From Heliorestis convoluta (lineage in GTDB: Bacteria > Bacillota > Desulfitobacteriia > Heliobacteriales > Heliobacteriaceae), in NCBI RefSeq assembly GCF_009649955.1, contig NZ_CP045875.1:434001-498000 (forward strand): a stretch of 64,000 nt of DNA, written 5' to 3'. Shown here one piece after another: positions 32,817 to 40,534 of this stretch; position 1 is the first letter of the stretch, and the number at the start of each line of letters is the position of its first letter. The notes below the pieces were generated by a model that saw only the letters and a program-made list of their open reading frames with translations, did no database searches and was not told the origin of the DNA. Position numbers and translations under genes: made by a program.

Positions 32817-33632
32817 TCAAAGGTCCCCTAGAAGCTCTTCTACCTGCGCTGCTGTTAGGTTGTCGGCGCTGATCCTAGGGATTTCTAAGGTGTTGGTTTG
32901 GTTTTTGATGACGTAGCTGCCGTTGCTTGTAAATCCAAATTGGTAACTCGTATGTTGAGCCGCTTCTACTACCTTTTGGTTATATATGCCAAAGGGATAG
33001 GAAATGGCGTGAACCCTTTTGTTGATATGTTGATTCATATGAAATCTTATGTAATGGCGAGCTCGAAAGAAATCGACATGAAGTTCTTCTTCTGTCATTG
33101 TAACGAGTCGTGCTTGCCCATTGTCAAAGTAATGGGCGTCATAGCTGTGGGACTGAATCTCGACGAGATTTGTCGCTTCTAGTTCGTTAATCTGTTCCCA
33201 GCTCAGTTTGGGAATGGCATCGGGTACTTCTTTGTCGATCTGGTCGACGATGATGAATTGTGTGGAAGGATAGTTATATTGCTGGAGCAAGGGGAAGGCT
33301 TTTTCATAAAAAGAAGCATAGCCATCATCAAAGGTGATAAGTACTGATTTGGAAGGGAGTGCAAAGTCGTCCTCCTCAATCCAACGGCAAAAGTCTTTAA
33401 AGTGAATGATATTACAATGGTTGTTTTGTAAGACTCTAAGGTGTTCTTCAAAATCATGGGGATGAATGGTGGAGCATGATTGCATTGTTTCAGAAAGATG
33501 GTGGTAGGCTAGGATAAGTACCTTTTCTTGTTCCACTTCTATCTCTATTTCTTGAGAGAAAGCACTTGGGGTTTTTGTTACGGTGAATAAAGGTACTGTA
33601 AGTAGAAGTGCTATGGCTTGGCGTCTATTCAT
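32817..33632 (-). CDS. Secreted polysaccharide deacetylase (NodB homology)
   Basis: A 271-aa protein with an N-terminal signal sequence (hydrophobic ALLLTVPLFTVT after NRRQ, probable cleavage after the SAFS region) and a NodB-type domain: LAYHHLSE, catalytic TFDDGYASF (about residues 100-108), and the metal-binding His pair in SHSYDAH (about 160-166). It would de-N-acetylate a cell-wall or capsular sugar. The N-terminal arginines are not a full twin-arginine motif. Monocistronic; flanked on both sides by GGGACGGTTCTG hairpins. Confidence 0.9.
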   Translation of the reverse strand: MNRRQAIALLLTVPLFTVTKTPSAFSQEIEIEVEQEKVLILAYHHLSETMQSCSTIHPHDFEEHLRVLQNNHCNIIHFKDFCRWIEEDDFALPSKSVLITFDDGYASFYEKAFPLLQQYNYPSTQFIIVDQIDKEVPDAIPKLSWEQINELEATNLVEIQSHSYDAHYFDNGQARLVTMTEEELHVDFFRARHYIRFHMNQHINKRVHAISYPFGIYNQKVVEAAQHTSYQFGFTSNGSYVIKNQTNTLEIPRISADNLTAAQVEELLGDL

Positions 33633-33767
33633 TTTTCACACGCTTTCTTGAATGGGATTTTCCAAAGGCTAAAAAGCTTTTTGTAAGGAAATCAGTAGGT
33701 TTTATGACGGGAATTATTTGTTAGTTCTACGTATTTTAAGGCTTTTCCTTCTGGTGGATACGACAAG

Positions 33768-33828
33768 GGGACGGTTCTGCTCGGTCATTTTTCATGACCT
33801 AGTCAGAAACCGTCCCCTTGTGTTACGG
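33768..33828 (+). repeat. GGGACGGTTCTG-type hairpin repeat, copy 2
   Basis: ACAAGGGGACGGTT pairs with AACCGTCCCCTTGT, with the inner stem GGTCAT/ATGACC. It matches copy 1 at 32725 except for inner compensated changes (GTC/GAC region). A degenerate third copy (ending ACCGTTCCTTTGTGT) may follow at 33860-33897. This and the palindrome at 33903 are what the 358-bp gap before the VanZ gene holds. Confidence 0.75.
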
Positions 33829-33902
33829 CGATGCCTTTGATCAAGGGCACAGCTTGTCCCTTTAGGTTCCTAGGAGAACACCGTTCCTTTGTGTTTCTTA
33901 CG

Positions 33903-33938
33903 TATACATATTATAGAGCATGTTCTATAATATGTATA
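33903..33938. promoter_or_regulatory. 15-bp perfect palindrome, candidate operator
   Basis: TATACATATTATAGA, six bases, then TCTATAATATGTATA. It lies between a divergent deacetylase/VanZ gene pair, 50 bp before the VanZ start, and includes TATAAT-like sequence on both strands, so a dimeric regulator bound here would cover a promoter. Confidence 0.5.
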
Positions 33939-33990
33939 AAGTTGTTTATTCTTGCTTCCTCTGTAGGTGAGAGAGGAGGAATCTTTTTTT

Positions 33991-34572
33991 ATGTCAAAAC
34001 CATCGGAGATGCCCCGCAAAGCGAAGGTTACAAAAGTTTTTATAGTGCTAAGCTGGCTCTTCCTTTCAATTTGGCTATTGGCATTGCTTCACACGAGCAA
34101 TCAATCTAGCTTTTCCGTACTTACCCATGAACGAGAGGCCGCTTTATATCAGGTAAAGCAACAAGAAGCCATTCAATGGGCCCTCGCGAAAGCGGGTGGC
34201 TTTCATAATATAGAGCAAAAATTGATGCAACAATTTGGCATGATCTACAATCGTCCCACTGAAAATATATCGAGGGAGTTTGTAGCTCGTAAAATTGGTC
34301 ATTTTTCCGTTTATTTTGTTTTTGGCTTTCTTTTGCGTCTAACGATAGGACGAATCGTATCGGGCAAGTTAGGCACTCCCATTGCAATCGGCATGTTGAT
34401 AGCGATCACAGATGAGTATATTCAAAACTTTGATCCAGGCCGCTCGAGCTTAGTTGGAGATATCGTTGTTGATACTTTTGGTGTACTTCTTGGTGTTTTC
34501 TTAGCCCACGGGTTGTCCAAAGTCTATCATTGGGTTGATGTAAAGAAGGTCCTTGTCAGTAAAGACTCCTAG
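33991..34572 (+). CDS. VanZ-family membrane protein
   Basis: A 193-aa protein: an N-terminal helix (about residues 15-35), a polar stretch, then the VanZ domain with RKIGHFSVYFVFGFLLR and the conserved TDEYIQNFDPGRSSLVGDIV (about residues 138-157) and a last helix. VanZ confers low-level teicoplanin resistance in enterococci; most homologues have no known role. ATG 33991 follows GAGGAGG; the longer frame to 33967 would start within the ribosome binding region. Confidence 0.9.
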   Translation: MSKPSEMPRKAKVTKVFIVLSWLFLSIWLLALLHTSNQSSFSVLTHEREAALYQVKQQEAIQWALAKAGGFHNIEQKLMQQFGMIYNRPTENISREFVARKIGHFSVYFVFGFLLRLTIGRIVSGKLGTPIAIGMLIAITDEYIQNFDPGRSSLVGDIVVDTFGVLLGVFLAHGLSKVYHWVDVKKVLVSKDS

Positions 34573-34614
34573 TAACTGGGTAGATGAAAAAGGTGTGGTG
34601 GCTTCGGCGTATCT

Positions 34615-36348
34615 ATGTTAGCACTTTTGAAATATTTAAAACCCCATCGCCTCTCTATTGTACTTATCCTTATCTTAACGTTCATAAGTACCTTACTCGA
34701 ATTGCTGTTGCCTACGTTGATGGCGAATGTTGTTGATGTGGGGATTGTGAATGGAGATATTCCTTATATTTTGAGAACCGGTGCGCTGATGATTGCTGTC
34801 TCGATTTTGGCGATTGCCTTTACGATTGCTGTTATTTACATAGCGGCGAAGGTTTCGCTGGAGTTTGGAAAAAGTGTTCGGCGAGATTTGTTTGTTCATA
34901 TCGAGCATCTTTCGTTGGAGAGCTTTCATCAGATTGGACCGGCGTCGTTAATTACGAGAACGACCAATGACATCAAGCAAGTGCAAGATGTGTTAAATAT
35001 GTTGCTGCGTATTATGACAAGAGCGCCTTTGATGCTAGTTGGAGGCATTGTTTTGGCGGTCACCAGAGAGGCCACTCTTTCTCTAATTTTCCTGGTGGCT
35101 TTGCCGCTTTTGATTCTTGTCATTTTTCTCATTGCCCGTAAGGCCATTCCTCTTTTTACGACGTTGCAGCAAAGGACAGACCGCTTGAATTTGGTGATTC
35201 GGGAAAGTTTAACAGGTGTTCGGGTCATTCGTGCTTTTAATAGGGTCGACGATGATAGGAAGCGGTTCGATGAGGCCAATGAGGCTTTTCGAGATACGGG
35301 GACCAAGGTGAATCAAATTCTCGCTTTTCTTTTCCCTATTATCTTGATCATCATGAATTTTACGAGTATTGCGATCATTTGGTTTGGTGCTGTTCGGATT
35401 GATCAGGGCTTGACACAGGTCGGGAATATGATGGCTTTTTTACAATATGCTATGTTGATTCTCATGTCTCTGATCATGTTGTCGATAACTTTTATTATGA
35501 TTCCCCGAGCACAAGCTTCCGCGAAGCGCATTCAAGAAGTTCTAGAGTTTACAGCGGTGATTAGAGACCCTGAGGTAGAGACATCGGATAGAGGAAAAAA
35601 GGGTTGGGTGGAATTAAGAAAGGTCACTTTTCGCTATGCTGGAGCAGAGAGAGCTGCCCTTAGGAACATTTCCTTTGTTGCAAAGCCGGGAGAAACGACG
35701 GCGATTCTTGGTGGTACTGGCGCGGGAAAGTCGACTTTAGTCCAGCTGATCCTTCGTTTTTATGACCCCGAATCAGGGACGATTCTCATCAATGGTGTTG
35801 ATACGAAGGAGATGACGCAAAAAAAGTTGCGACAAAAGATAGGCTATGTGCCGCAGAAAGTAGCTTTATTTGCTGGAACGATTGCAGAGAATATTCGCTT
35901 CGGAAAGCCGGAGGCAACCGATGAAGAAGTTCTCGAAGTGCTAGAAGTGGCCCAAGCGATTGATTTTGTCAATGAAAAAGAAAAGGGCATCTATAGCATG
36001 GTTCAACCAGCCGGTGGGAATTTGTCGGGTGGTCAAAAGCAGCGGCTGTCCATTGCTCGTGCTCTCCTTCGTAAGCCTGAGATCTATATTTTTGATGACA
36101 CTTTTTCTGCACTCGATTACCAAACGGAGGCCAAGCTACGCAAAGCATTGAAAAGGTTTATTCAGGATAGGACCATTATTTATGTAGGGCAACAGATTCG
36201 TACGGTAAAAAAGGCTGATCAAATTGTTGTGTTAGAAAAAGGTGAAATCGCAGGCATAGGGACGCATGCAGAACTGTTGCGAGAAAATAAAGTTTATCAA
36301 GAAATTGTAGAGTCGCAGCATGAGAAGGAGGAAGGGACCTATAGGTAA
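34615..36348 (+). CDS. ABC exporter half-transporter (degenerate-site subunit)
   Basis: A 577-aa protein: six-helix exporter membrane domain (about residues 10-310), then an ATPase domain with Walker A GGTGAGKST (about 365), signature LSGGQKQRLSIARALL (about 468) and Walker B IYIFDDTFSALD (about 491-502). The residue after the Walker B Asp is Asp instead of the catalytic Glu, as in BmrC-type subunits. It pairs with the next gene, which overlaps by 29 bp. Together they should form a heterodimeric exporter of the BmrCD/LmrCD type for drugs, lipids or peptides. Confidence 0.93.
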   Translation: MLALLKYLKPHRLSIVLILILTFISTLLELLLPTLMANVVDVGIVNGDIPYILRTGALMIAVSILAIAFTIAVIYIAAKVSLEFGKSVRRDLFVHIEHLSLESFHQIGPASLITRTTNDIKQVQDVLNMLLRIMTRAPLMLVGGIVLAVTREATLSLIFLVALPLLILVIFLIARKAIPLFTTLQQRTDRLNLVIRESLTGVRVIRAFNRVDDDRKRFDEANEAFRDTGTKVNQILAFLFPIILIIMNFTSIAIIWFGAVRIDQGLTQVGNMMAFLQYAMLILMSLIMLSITFIMIPRAQASAKRIQEVLEFTAVIRDPEVETSDRGKKGWVELRKVTFRYAGAERAALRNISFVAKPGETTAILGGTGAGKSTLVQLILRFYDPESGTILINGVDTKEMTQKKLRQKIGYVPQKVALFAGTIAENIRFGKPEATDEEVLEVLEVAQAIDFVNEKEKGIYSMVQPAGGNLSGGQKQRLSIARALLRKPEIYIFDDTFSALDYQTEAKLRKALKRFIQDRTIIYVGQQIRTVKKADQIVVLEKGEIAGIGTHAELLRENKVYQEIVESQHEKEEGTYR

Positions 36349-38200
36349 GCCGAAAGTTGCGCAAAAAGGCAATGAGGCAAAAGCAGATGAAGTAATAGAA
36401 GAAGAAAAAGAAGGGGCTAGTAAAAAGGTAGATTTTAAGAAAACACTGTTGCGTCTAGCGGGCTACTTAAAGCCAGAGAGCAAGAAGTTAGTGGCTGTTG
36501 CGGTTTTTGCTCTTTTGTCTACCCTTTTTAATGTGCTCAGCCCTGTTATATTGGGAAGTGCTACGACATCGATTTTTGAAAGTGTGACAAGGGGCCTCCC
36601 CATTGATTTTACCTTTATCGGCCAAGTTGTAATGATCTTGGTGGTTCTTTACCTTTTTGCCTCCTTTTTTGCTTTTATACAACAATATTTAATGGCGGGC
36701 ATTTCCCAGCGAACCGTCGCTACTTTACGAAGTGAGTTAAAAGGTAAGTTAACGCGGGTCCCCTTGCAATATTATGATCAGCATTCTACGGGCGATCTGT
36801 TGAGCCGCGCTGTTAATGATATTGATAACATCAACAATTCTTTGCAGCAAGGTTTGTCGCAAATCATTACCTCTTCTGTCACTGTCGTTGGCATTGTTGT
36901 AATGATGTTGCTGATTAGCCCTTTGTTAACGCTTGTTGTTTTTATCACGATTCCGCTCAGTTTGTTGGCTGTACGGTTCATTGCTTCTTATTCACAAAAT
37001 TATTTTCGCAACCAGCAAAAGGAACTGGGGCATTTAAACGGCCATGTGGAAGAAATGTTTGGAGGTCATCCTATCGTCAAAGCTTTTGGCTATGAGGAGC
37101 AAGCGATTGAACGATTTGATGAAATGAATGAACGTCTCTATGAAGCTGGTTGGCGTGCTCAGTTTCTTTCTGGCATTATGATGCCTTTGGTCATTTTTAT
37201 TGGAAATTTAGGCTTTGTCTTTGTGAGTATCGTTGGTGGCTTGATGGTCGTCAATGGCAGCATTTTAATCGGAAATGTGCAGGCTTTTATTCAATATACG
37301 CAACAAATTACGCAACCTATGGGGCAAATTGCCAGCATTGCGACGATGATTCAAAACGCCATCGCTTCTGCAGAACGGATTTTCTCTTTATTAGATGAAG
37401 CAGAGGAGAAAAAAGAAGAAGCTTCGGCCATTGATATCGAGGCGATTCGTGGGAATGTGTCCTTTCATCACCTAGGTTTTGGCTACGATGCTGATACCTT
37501 TACCGCTAGTGATGGCGATGGTTTGCTGATCAAAGATTTGCATCTAGATATCGAAGAGGGTCAAACGGTCGCAATTGTAGGTCCAACAGGAGCTGGAAAG
37601 ACAACACTGATCAATTTGCTGATGCGTTTCTATGAGATCAATCGGGGACAATTGCGAATTGGTGGCGTCGATTCGACGAATTTGTCACGAGAACAAGTTC
37701 GAAGTATCTTTGCCATGGTGCTGCAGGATACGTGGCTTTTTAGCGGTACGATTCAAGAGAATATTGGCTATGGGAAAAAGAATGCAACCGTCGAGGAGAT
37801 TCAAGCGGCGGCGCGGGCTGCCTATGCTGATGATTTTATTCGCGCCTTGCCTGATGGCTATAAGACGGTTCTCCAAGAAGAGGCATCGAATATTTCTCAA
37901 GGGCAAAAGCAGTTGTTAACGATTGCTCGGGCCATTATTGCTGATCCTAAAATTTTACTATTAGATGAAGCAACGAGCAGTGTCGATACACGAACAGAGC
38001 TTCAGATTCAGAAAGCGATGCAGCAATTGATGAAAAATCGGACTAGCTTTGTTATTGCTCATCGCCTTTCTACGATTAAAGATGCTGATGTTATTTTGGT
38101 GATGAATCAAGGGGATATTATTGAAAAAGGGACTCATCAAGAGCTTCTTGCTTTGAGAGGGTTTTATGCGGATTTGTATCAGAGTCAGTTTGCGGGGTGA
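36320..38200 (+). CDS. ABC exporter half-transporter (catalytic subunit)
   Basis: A 626-aa partner of the upstream subunit. After a charged 45-residue N-terminal extension come six membrane helices and an ATPase domain with Walker A GPTGAGKTT (about 420) and Walker B ILLLDEATSSVD (about 545-556), with the catalytic Glu present. Its signature is ISQGQKQLLTIARAI (about 524) rather than LSGGQ. So in the heterodimer the complete site uses this subunit's Walker motifs with the partner's LSGGQ, and the second site is degenerate on both sides. ATG 36320 lies inside the end of the previous gene, with GGAGG immediately after it, so the exact start is a little uncertain. Confidence 0.93.
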   Translation: MRRRKGPIGKPKVAQKGNEAKADEVIEEEKEGASKKVDFKKTLLRLAGYLKPESKKLVAVAVFALLSTLFNVLSPVILGSATTSIFESVTRGLPIDFTFIGQVVMILVVLYLFASFFAFIQQYLMAGISQRTVATLRSELKGKLTRVPLQYYDQHSTGDLLSRAVNDIDNINNSLQQGLSQIITSSVTVVGIVVMMLLISPLLTLVVFITIPLSLLAVRFIASYSQNYFRNQQKELGHLNGHVEEMFGGHPIVKAFGYEEQAIERFDEMNERLYEAGWRAQFLSGIMMPLVIFIGNLGFVFVSIVGGLMVVNGSILIGNVQAFIQYTQQITQPMGQIASIATMIQNAIASAERIFSLLDEAEEKKEEASAIDIEAIRGNVSFHHLGFGYDADTFTASDGDGLLIKDLHLDIEEGQTVAIVGPTGAGKTTLINLLMRFYEINRGQLRIGGVDSTNLSREQVRSIFAMVLQDTWLFSGTIQENIGYGKKNATVEEIQAAARAAYADDFIRALPDGYKTVLQEEASNISQGQKQLLTIARAIIADPKILLLDEATSSVDTRTELQIQKAMQQLMKNRTSFVIAHRLSTIKDADVILVMNQGDIIEKGTHQELLALRGFYADLYQSQFAG

Positions 38201-38228
38201 ACTGGCTTTATCCTTTATGGGCCTTCAG

Positions 38229-38465
38229 ACTTTTCCTGATTACGTTGGGGTTACTTTGTGCAGGGGCCTGGGCATCACGCTTTCGTCCGCTCTGGACTGG
38301 TCCCACGCTGTTACCGCCAGCAAGCTGGCGACAGCTGAGGTCCCAAGTCCCGCTCCGGAAAGCGTGATGCCCAGGCCCAGATGGCTTTTTGCTGATTGTT
38401 ACTTTCCGTCGGAATAGCTTGGCGAAACTTCCTGCTATACGCAACTACCTATTGTGTTTGCAAGG
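38229..38465 (-). repeat. Double-hairpin repeat element, copy 5 (inverted, half)
   Basis: Reverse-oriented partial copy: the 3' end, hairpin B (38263-38379) and the linker up to the CTATTG stem are present, but hairpin A is missing. The outer stem of B is perfect here (GGGCCTGGGCATCACGCTTTC with its exact complement), unlike copies 1-4. It breaks off abruptly at 38465, where three 54-bp units in + orientation begin. Confidence 0.85.
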
Positions 38466-38469
38466 GGGG

Positions 38470-38612
38470 TTAATACGAAAATAGATTTTTCATCATTGGT
38501 TGTGCCCGGGCGGGCATGAGGGGTTAGTACGAAAATAGCATTTTCATCTTTGGTTGTGCCCAAGTGGGCATGGGGCCTTAGCACGAAAATAGGTAATTTG
38601 TGGTGGGGGCAT
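38470..38612 (+). repeat. 54-bp tandem units (empty form of the repeat borders)
   Basis: Three units start at 38470, 38524 and 38578, exactly 54 bp apart. Each starts TTARYACGAAAATAG. The first two continue with WTTTTCATC-TTGGTTGTGCCC and a GGGCATG stem, and the third runs into a hairpin-A start (GTGGTGGGGG). The unit equals the 5' border joined directly to the 3' border of the large repeat, that is, the large element without its two hairpins. Confidence 0.8.
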
Positions 38613-38644
38613 GAGGAGTCAATACGATCTGTTGCAAAAAAAGA

Positions 38645-38673
38645 TTGACAGGATTTATTCTGTGTGCTACAGT
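38645..38673 (+). promoter_or_regulatory. Promoter of the M-box/mgtE transcript
   Basis: A perfect -35 TTGACA (38645-38650), a 17-bp spacer and -10 TACAGT (38668-38673) stand about 25 bp before the riboswitch. The spacing is ideal. Confidence 0.75.
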
Positions 38674-38697
38674 CAATTTGTTCAAAATATTAATATA

Positions 38698-38860
38698 ACC
38701 TCTGTTAGGTGAGGCTCCTGTACAGAGATACGTTACTGCCCAGAAATGTCGAGAGACGCCAATGTGGTTAACAAAGAGGATCGGCCTAAGGTCCTCTTTA
38801 ACGTAACCGGGCTTTTCAGCCCAGGCTGTACAGTGCCAAAGCTCAACGAGTGAGGTATGC
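38698..38860 (+). ncRNA. M-box (ykoK) magnesium riboswitch
   Basis: The sequence TGTTAGGTGAGGCTCCTGTA, then GAGATACG, CTGCCCAGAAATGTCGAGAG and ACGCCAAT, matches the highly conserved core of the M-box leader. This aptamer compacts on binding Mg2+ and favours termination. A terminator with ATCCTT and a T-run follows at 38882-38904, and the next gene is an MgtE-type Mg2+ transporter, as expected. Confidence 0.93.
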
Positions 38861-38881
38861 ATAACATAAGGTTGTCTGCGT

Positions 38882-38904
38882 AAGGATGGCAATCCTTCTT
38901 TTTT
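38882..38904 (+). terminator. Expression-platform terminator of the M-box
   Basis: AAGGAT-GGCA-ATCCTT followed by CTTTTTT. It should form when magnesium is abundant. Confidence 0.8.
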
Positions 38905-38975
38905 GCATTGCCCCTTTTTAATGATAGCACAAAGAGGCAGCAAAATTGAGACAATCTTATTTTTTCGTGAACGCA

Positions 38976-39008
38976 TTTAAACCCTCACTTTTTCTGTGAG
39001 GGTTTAAA
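38976..39008. promoter_or_regulatory. Perfect 13-bp stem-loop downstream of the M-box
   Basis: TTTAAACCCTCAC, 7-nt loop, GTGAGGGTTTAAA. No T-run follows on the + strand, so it is not a clear terminator. It separates the M-box terminator from the small leader frame at 39099. Confidence 0.6.
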
Positions 39009-39087
39009 TAGTATACAGTATATCTCAAGTTTCAAAATGACGTAATAATTCTTTGATTTCAGACAATGTTGTCATGACTAGTAGGAG

Positions 39088-39169
39088 GTGAGGACTTTAT
39101 GAGTACCGAGTCAGACCCGGCGAGGACACTGTTCTATAACTTCATAGGAACGTCTCATAAAGTCCTCAC
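39088..39169 (+). promoter_or_regulatory. 16-bp inverted repeat enclosing a leader frame upstream of mgtE
   Basis: GTGAGGACTTTATGAG (39088-39103) and its exact complement CTCATAAAGTCCTCAC (39154-39169) enclose 50 nt. The left arm includes the end of a strong ribosome binding site and the ATG of the 28-aa frame, so folding would hide that start, and its translation would open the stem. Confidence 0.65.
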
Positions 39170-39185
39170 GCCTATTACAGGATAG
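39099..39185 (+). CDS. Possible 28-aa leader peptide upstream of mgtE
   Basis: ATG with AGGAGG upstream, encoding MSTESDPARTLFYNFIGTSH plus eight further residues ending PITG, then TAG. Its start codon is inside the left arm of a perfect inverted repeat and its 3' portion carries the right arm. The arrangement resembles translated leaders that control a downstream gene, but no such leader is known to me for mgtE in Clostridia. Confidence 0.4.
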   Translation: MSTESDPARTLFYNFIGTSHKVLTPITG

Positions 39186-39240
39186 ATGTAAGTTAGGACG
39201 AGACCTTCCTGCTCGAAAAAAGACAGGAGGGGTGATTTTG

Positions 39241-40329
39241 ATGACAAAAGCGATTCCTTTTCACAGTCTTTCTTCTGCAGATCAGGATCGAGAAACTTTT
39301 CGTCACACTCACTTTACAGAAACCATTGATGCTACGAAGACAGCTGATACCTATGCCCCTGAATCTGTTGGCACCGTTATGCGCGACAACTTCTTGGCTG
39401 TGCCAGAAGAATTTACCGTAGCAGAAGCAACACAATTTTTGCGTCAAAATGAGATTGGTCAAAAAAGCAAGTACTATGTCTATGTTGTGGATTCATGGCA
39501 AGTACTAAAAGGCATCGTACCGATTCGTAATTTACTCACTGCTTCGGAAAATCAAAAGATTGCCGAGATTGCCTGTCCTGATGTGATCTCTGTGCATGTA
39601 AACGAAGACCGTGAAAAAGTTGCCCAGATCATTCAAAGTCGTGAGTTTCTCTCTGTGCCTGTTGTCAATGATCAAGGGAAGCTCCTTGGTATTATCAATA
39701 CCAAAGATATTCTAGGCATTGTAGAAGCAGAGGCAACAGAAGATTTTCATAAAATGGCTTCCGTGAGTGCCTTAAAAACAAGTCTAAAAACAGCCAGTGT
39801 TTCACTGCTTTTTCAAAAAAGAGTCGGTTGGTTGCTTGTCTTAGTTTTTATGAACATCTTTTCTAGCACAGGCATTGCTTTTTATGAAGATACCATTGCT
39901 TCCATGGTTGCCCTTGTATTCTTTCTTCCTTTACTGATCGGAAGTAGCGGCAATGCTGGGTCCCAATCGGCAACGATGATGGTTCGTGCTCTCGCCACAG
40001 GCGATGTAAAGCTACGCGATTGGGCTAGTTTCTTAGGTAAAGAACTTGCTGTTTCTGGCTTACTTGGTCTGGCCATGGGTCTTGCTGTTGCTGGCATTGG
40101 TTTCTATCGTGGTGGTGCAGAAGTGGCTGTCGTTGTTGCCTTAACGATGCAGATTGTCGTTATTGTAGGTAGCCTAATTGGTATGTCTTTGCCCTTTGCT
40201 TTGAATAAACTCAAGTTTGATCCTGCTACGGCCAGCGGTCCTCTTGTTACTTCGATTGCTGATATTGCGGGCATCATGATCTACTTCTCCATTGCCACAT
40301 GGTATCTTGGCTATGTTGGTATGATGTAG
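39241..40329 (+). CDS. mgtE: Magnesium transporter MgtE (CBS + membrane domain)
   Basis: A 362-aa protein with two CBS domains (about residues 40-170; VNDQGKLLGIINTKDILGIV is typical) and a five-helix MgtE membrane domain containing GSSGNAGSQSATMMVRALAT (about 235-254) and the late PLVTSIADIAGIMIYF pore helix (about 335-350). It lacks the N-terminal superhelical domain of full MgtE (about 450 aa) and begins directly with a short linker and CBS. ATG 39241 follows AGGAGGGG. It is preceded by an M-box riboswitch, supporting Mg2+ as substrate. Confidence 0.93.
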   Translation: MTKAIPFHSLSSADQDRETFRHTHFTETIDATKTADTYAPESVGTVMRDNFLAVPEEFTVAEATQFLRQNEIGQKSKYYVYVVDSWQVLKGIVPIRNLLTASENQKIAEIACPDVISVHVNEDREKVAQIIQSREFLSVPVVNDQGKLLGIINTKDILGIVEAEATEDFHKMASVSALKTSLKTASVSLLFQKRVGWLLVLVFMNIFSSTGIAFYEDTIASMVALVFFLPLLIGSSGNAGSQSATMMVRALATGDVKLRDWASFLGKELAVSGLLGLAMGLAVAGIGFYRGGAEVAVVVALTMQIVVIVGSLIGMSLPFALNKLKFDPATASGPLVTSIADIAGIMIYFSIATWYLGYVGMM

Positions 40330-40348
40330 CAAAGGATGAGATTACAAT

Positions 40349-40393
40349 ATAAATCCCTGCCTTTTTACAAGGGCGGGTTTTTTCTTTTTTATA
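40349..40393 (+). terminator. Terminator after mgtE
   Basis: AAATCCCTGCC pairs with GGGCGGGTTT and is followed by a T-rich run. Confidence 0.78.
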
Positions 40394-40534
40394 GCTTCTT
40401 TTTTCTCTAGTTTCAACATTCCTATGCCAATTCCCAGTTAAATCCCTTTTCTTATGCACTTTCAAGCAGGAGTCGATAGATTCAATGTCGAAAACTGCTA
40501 TAAAGTCAAGGACGAGGGGGCATAGGACGATTTT

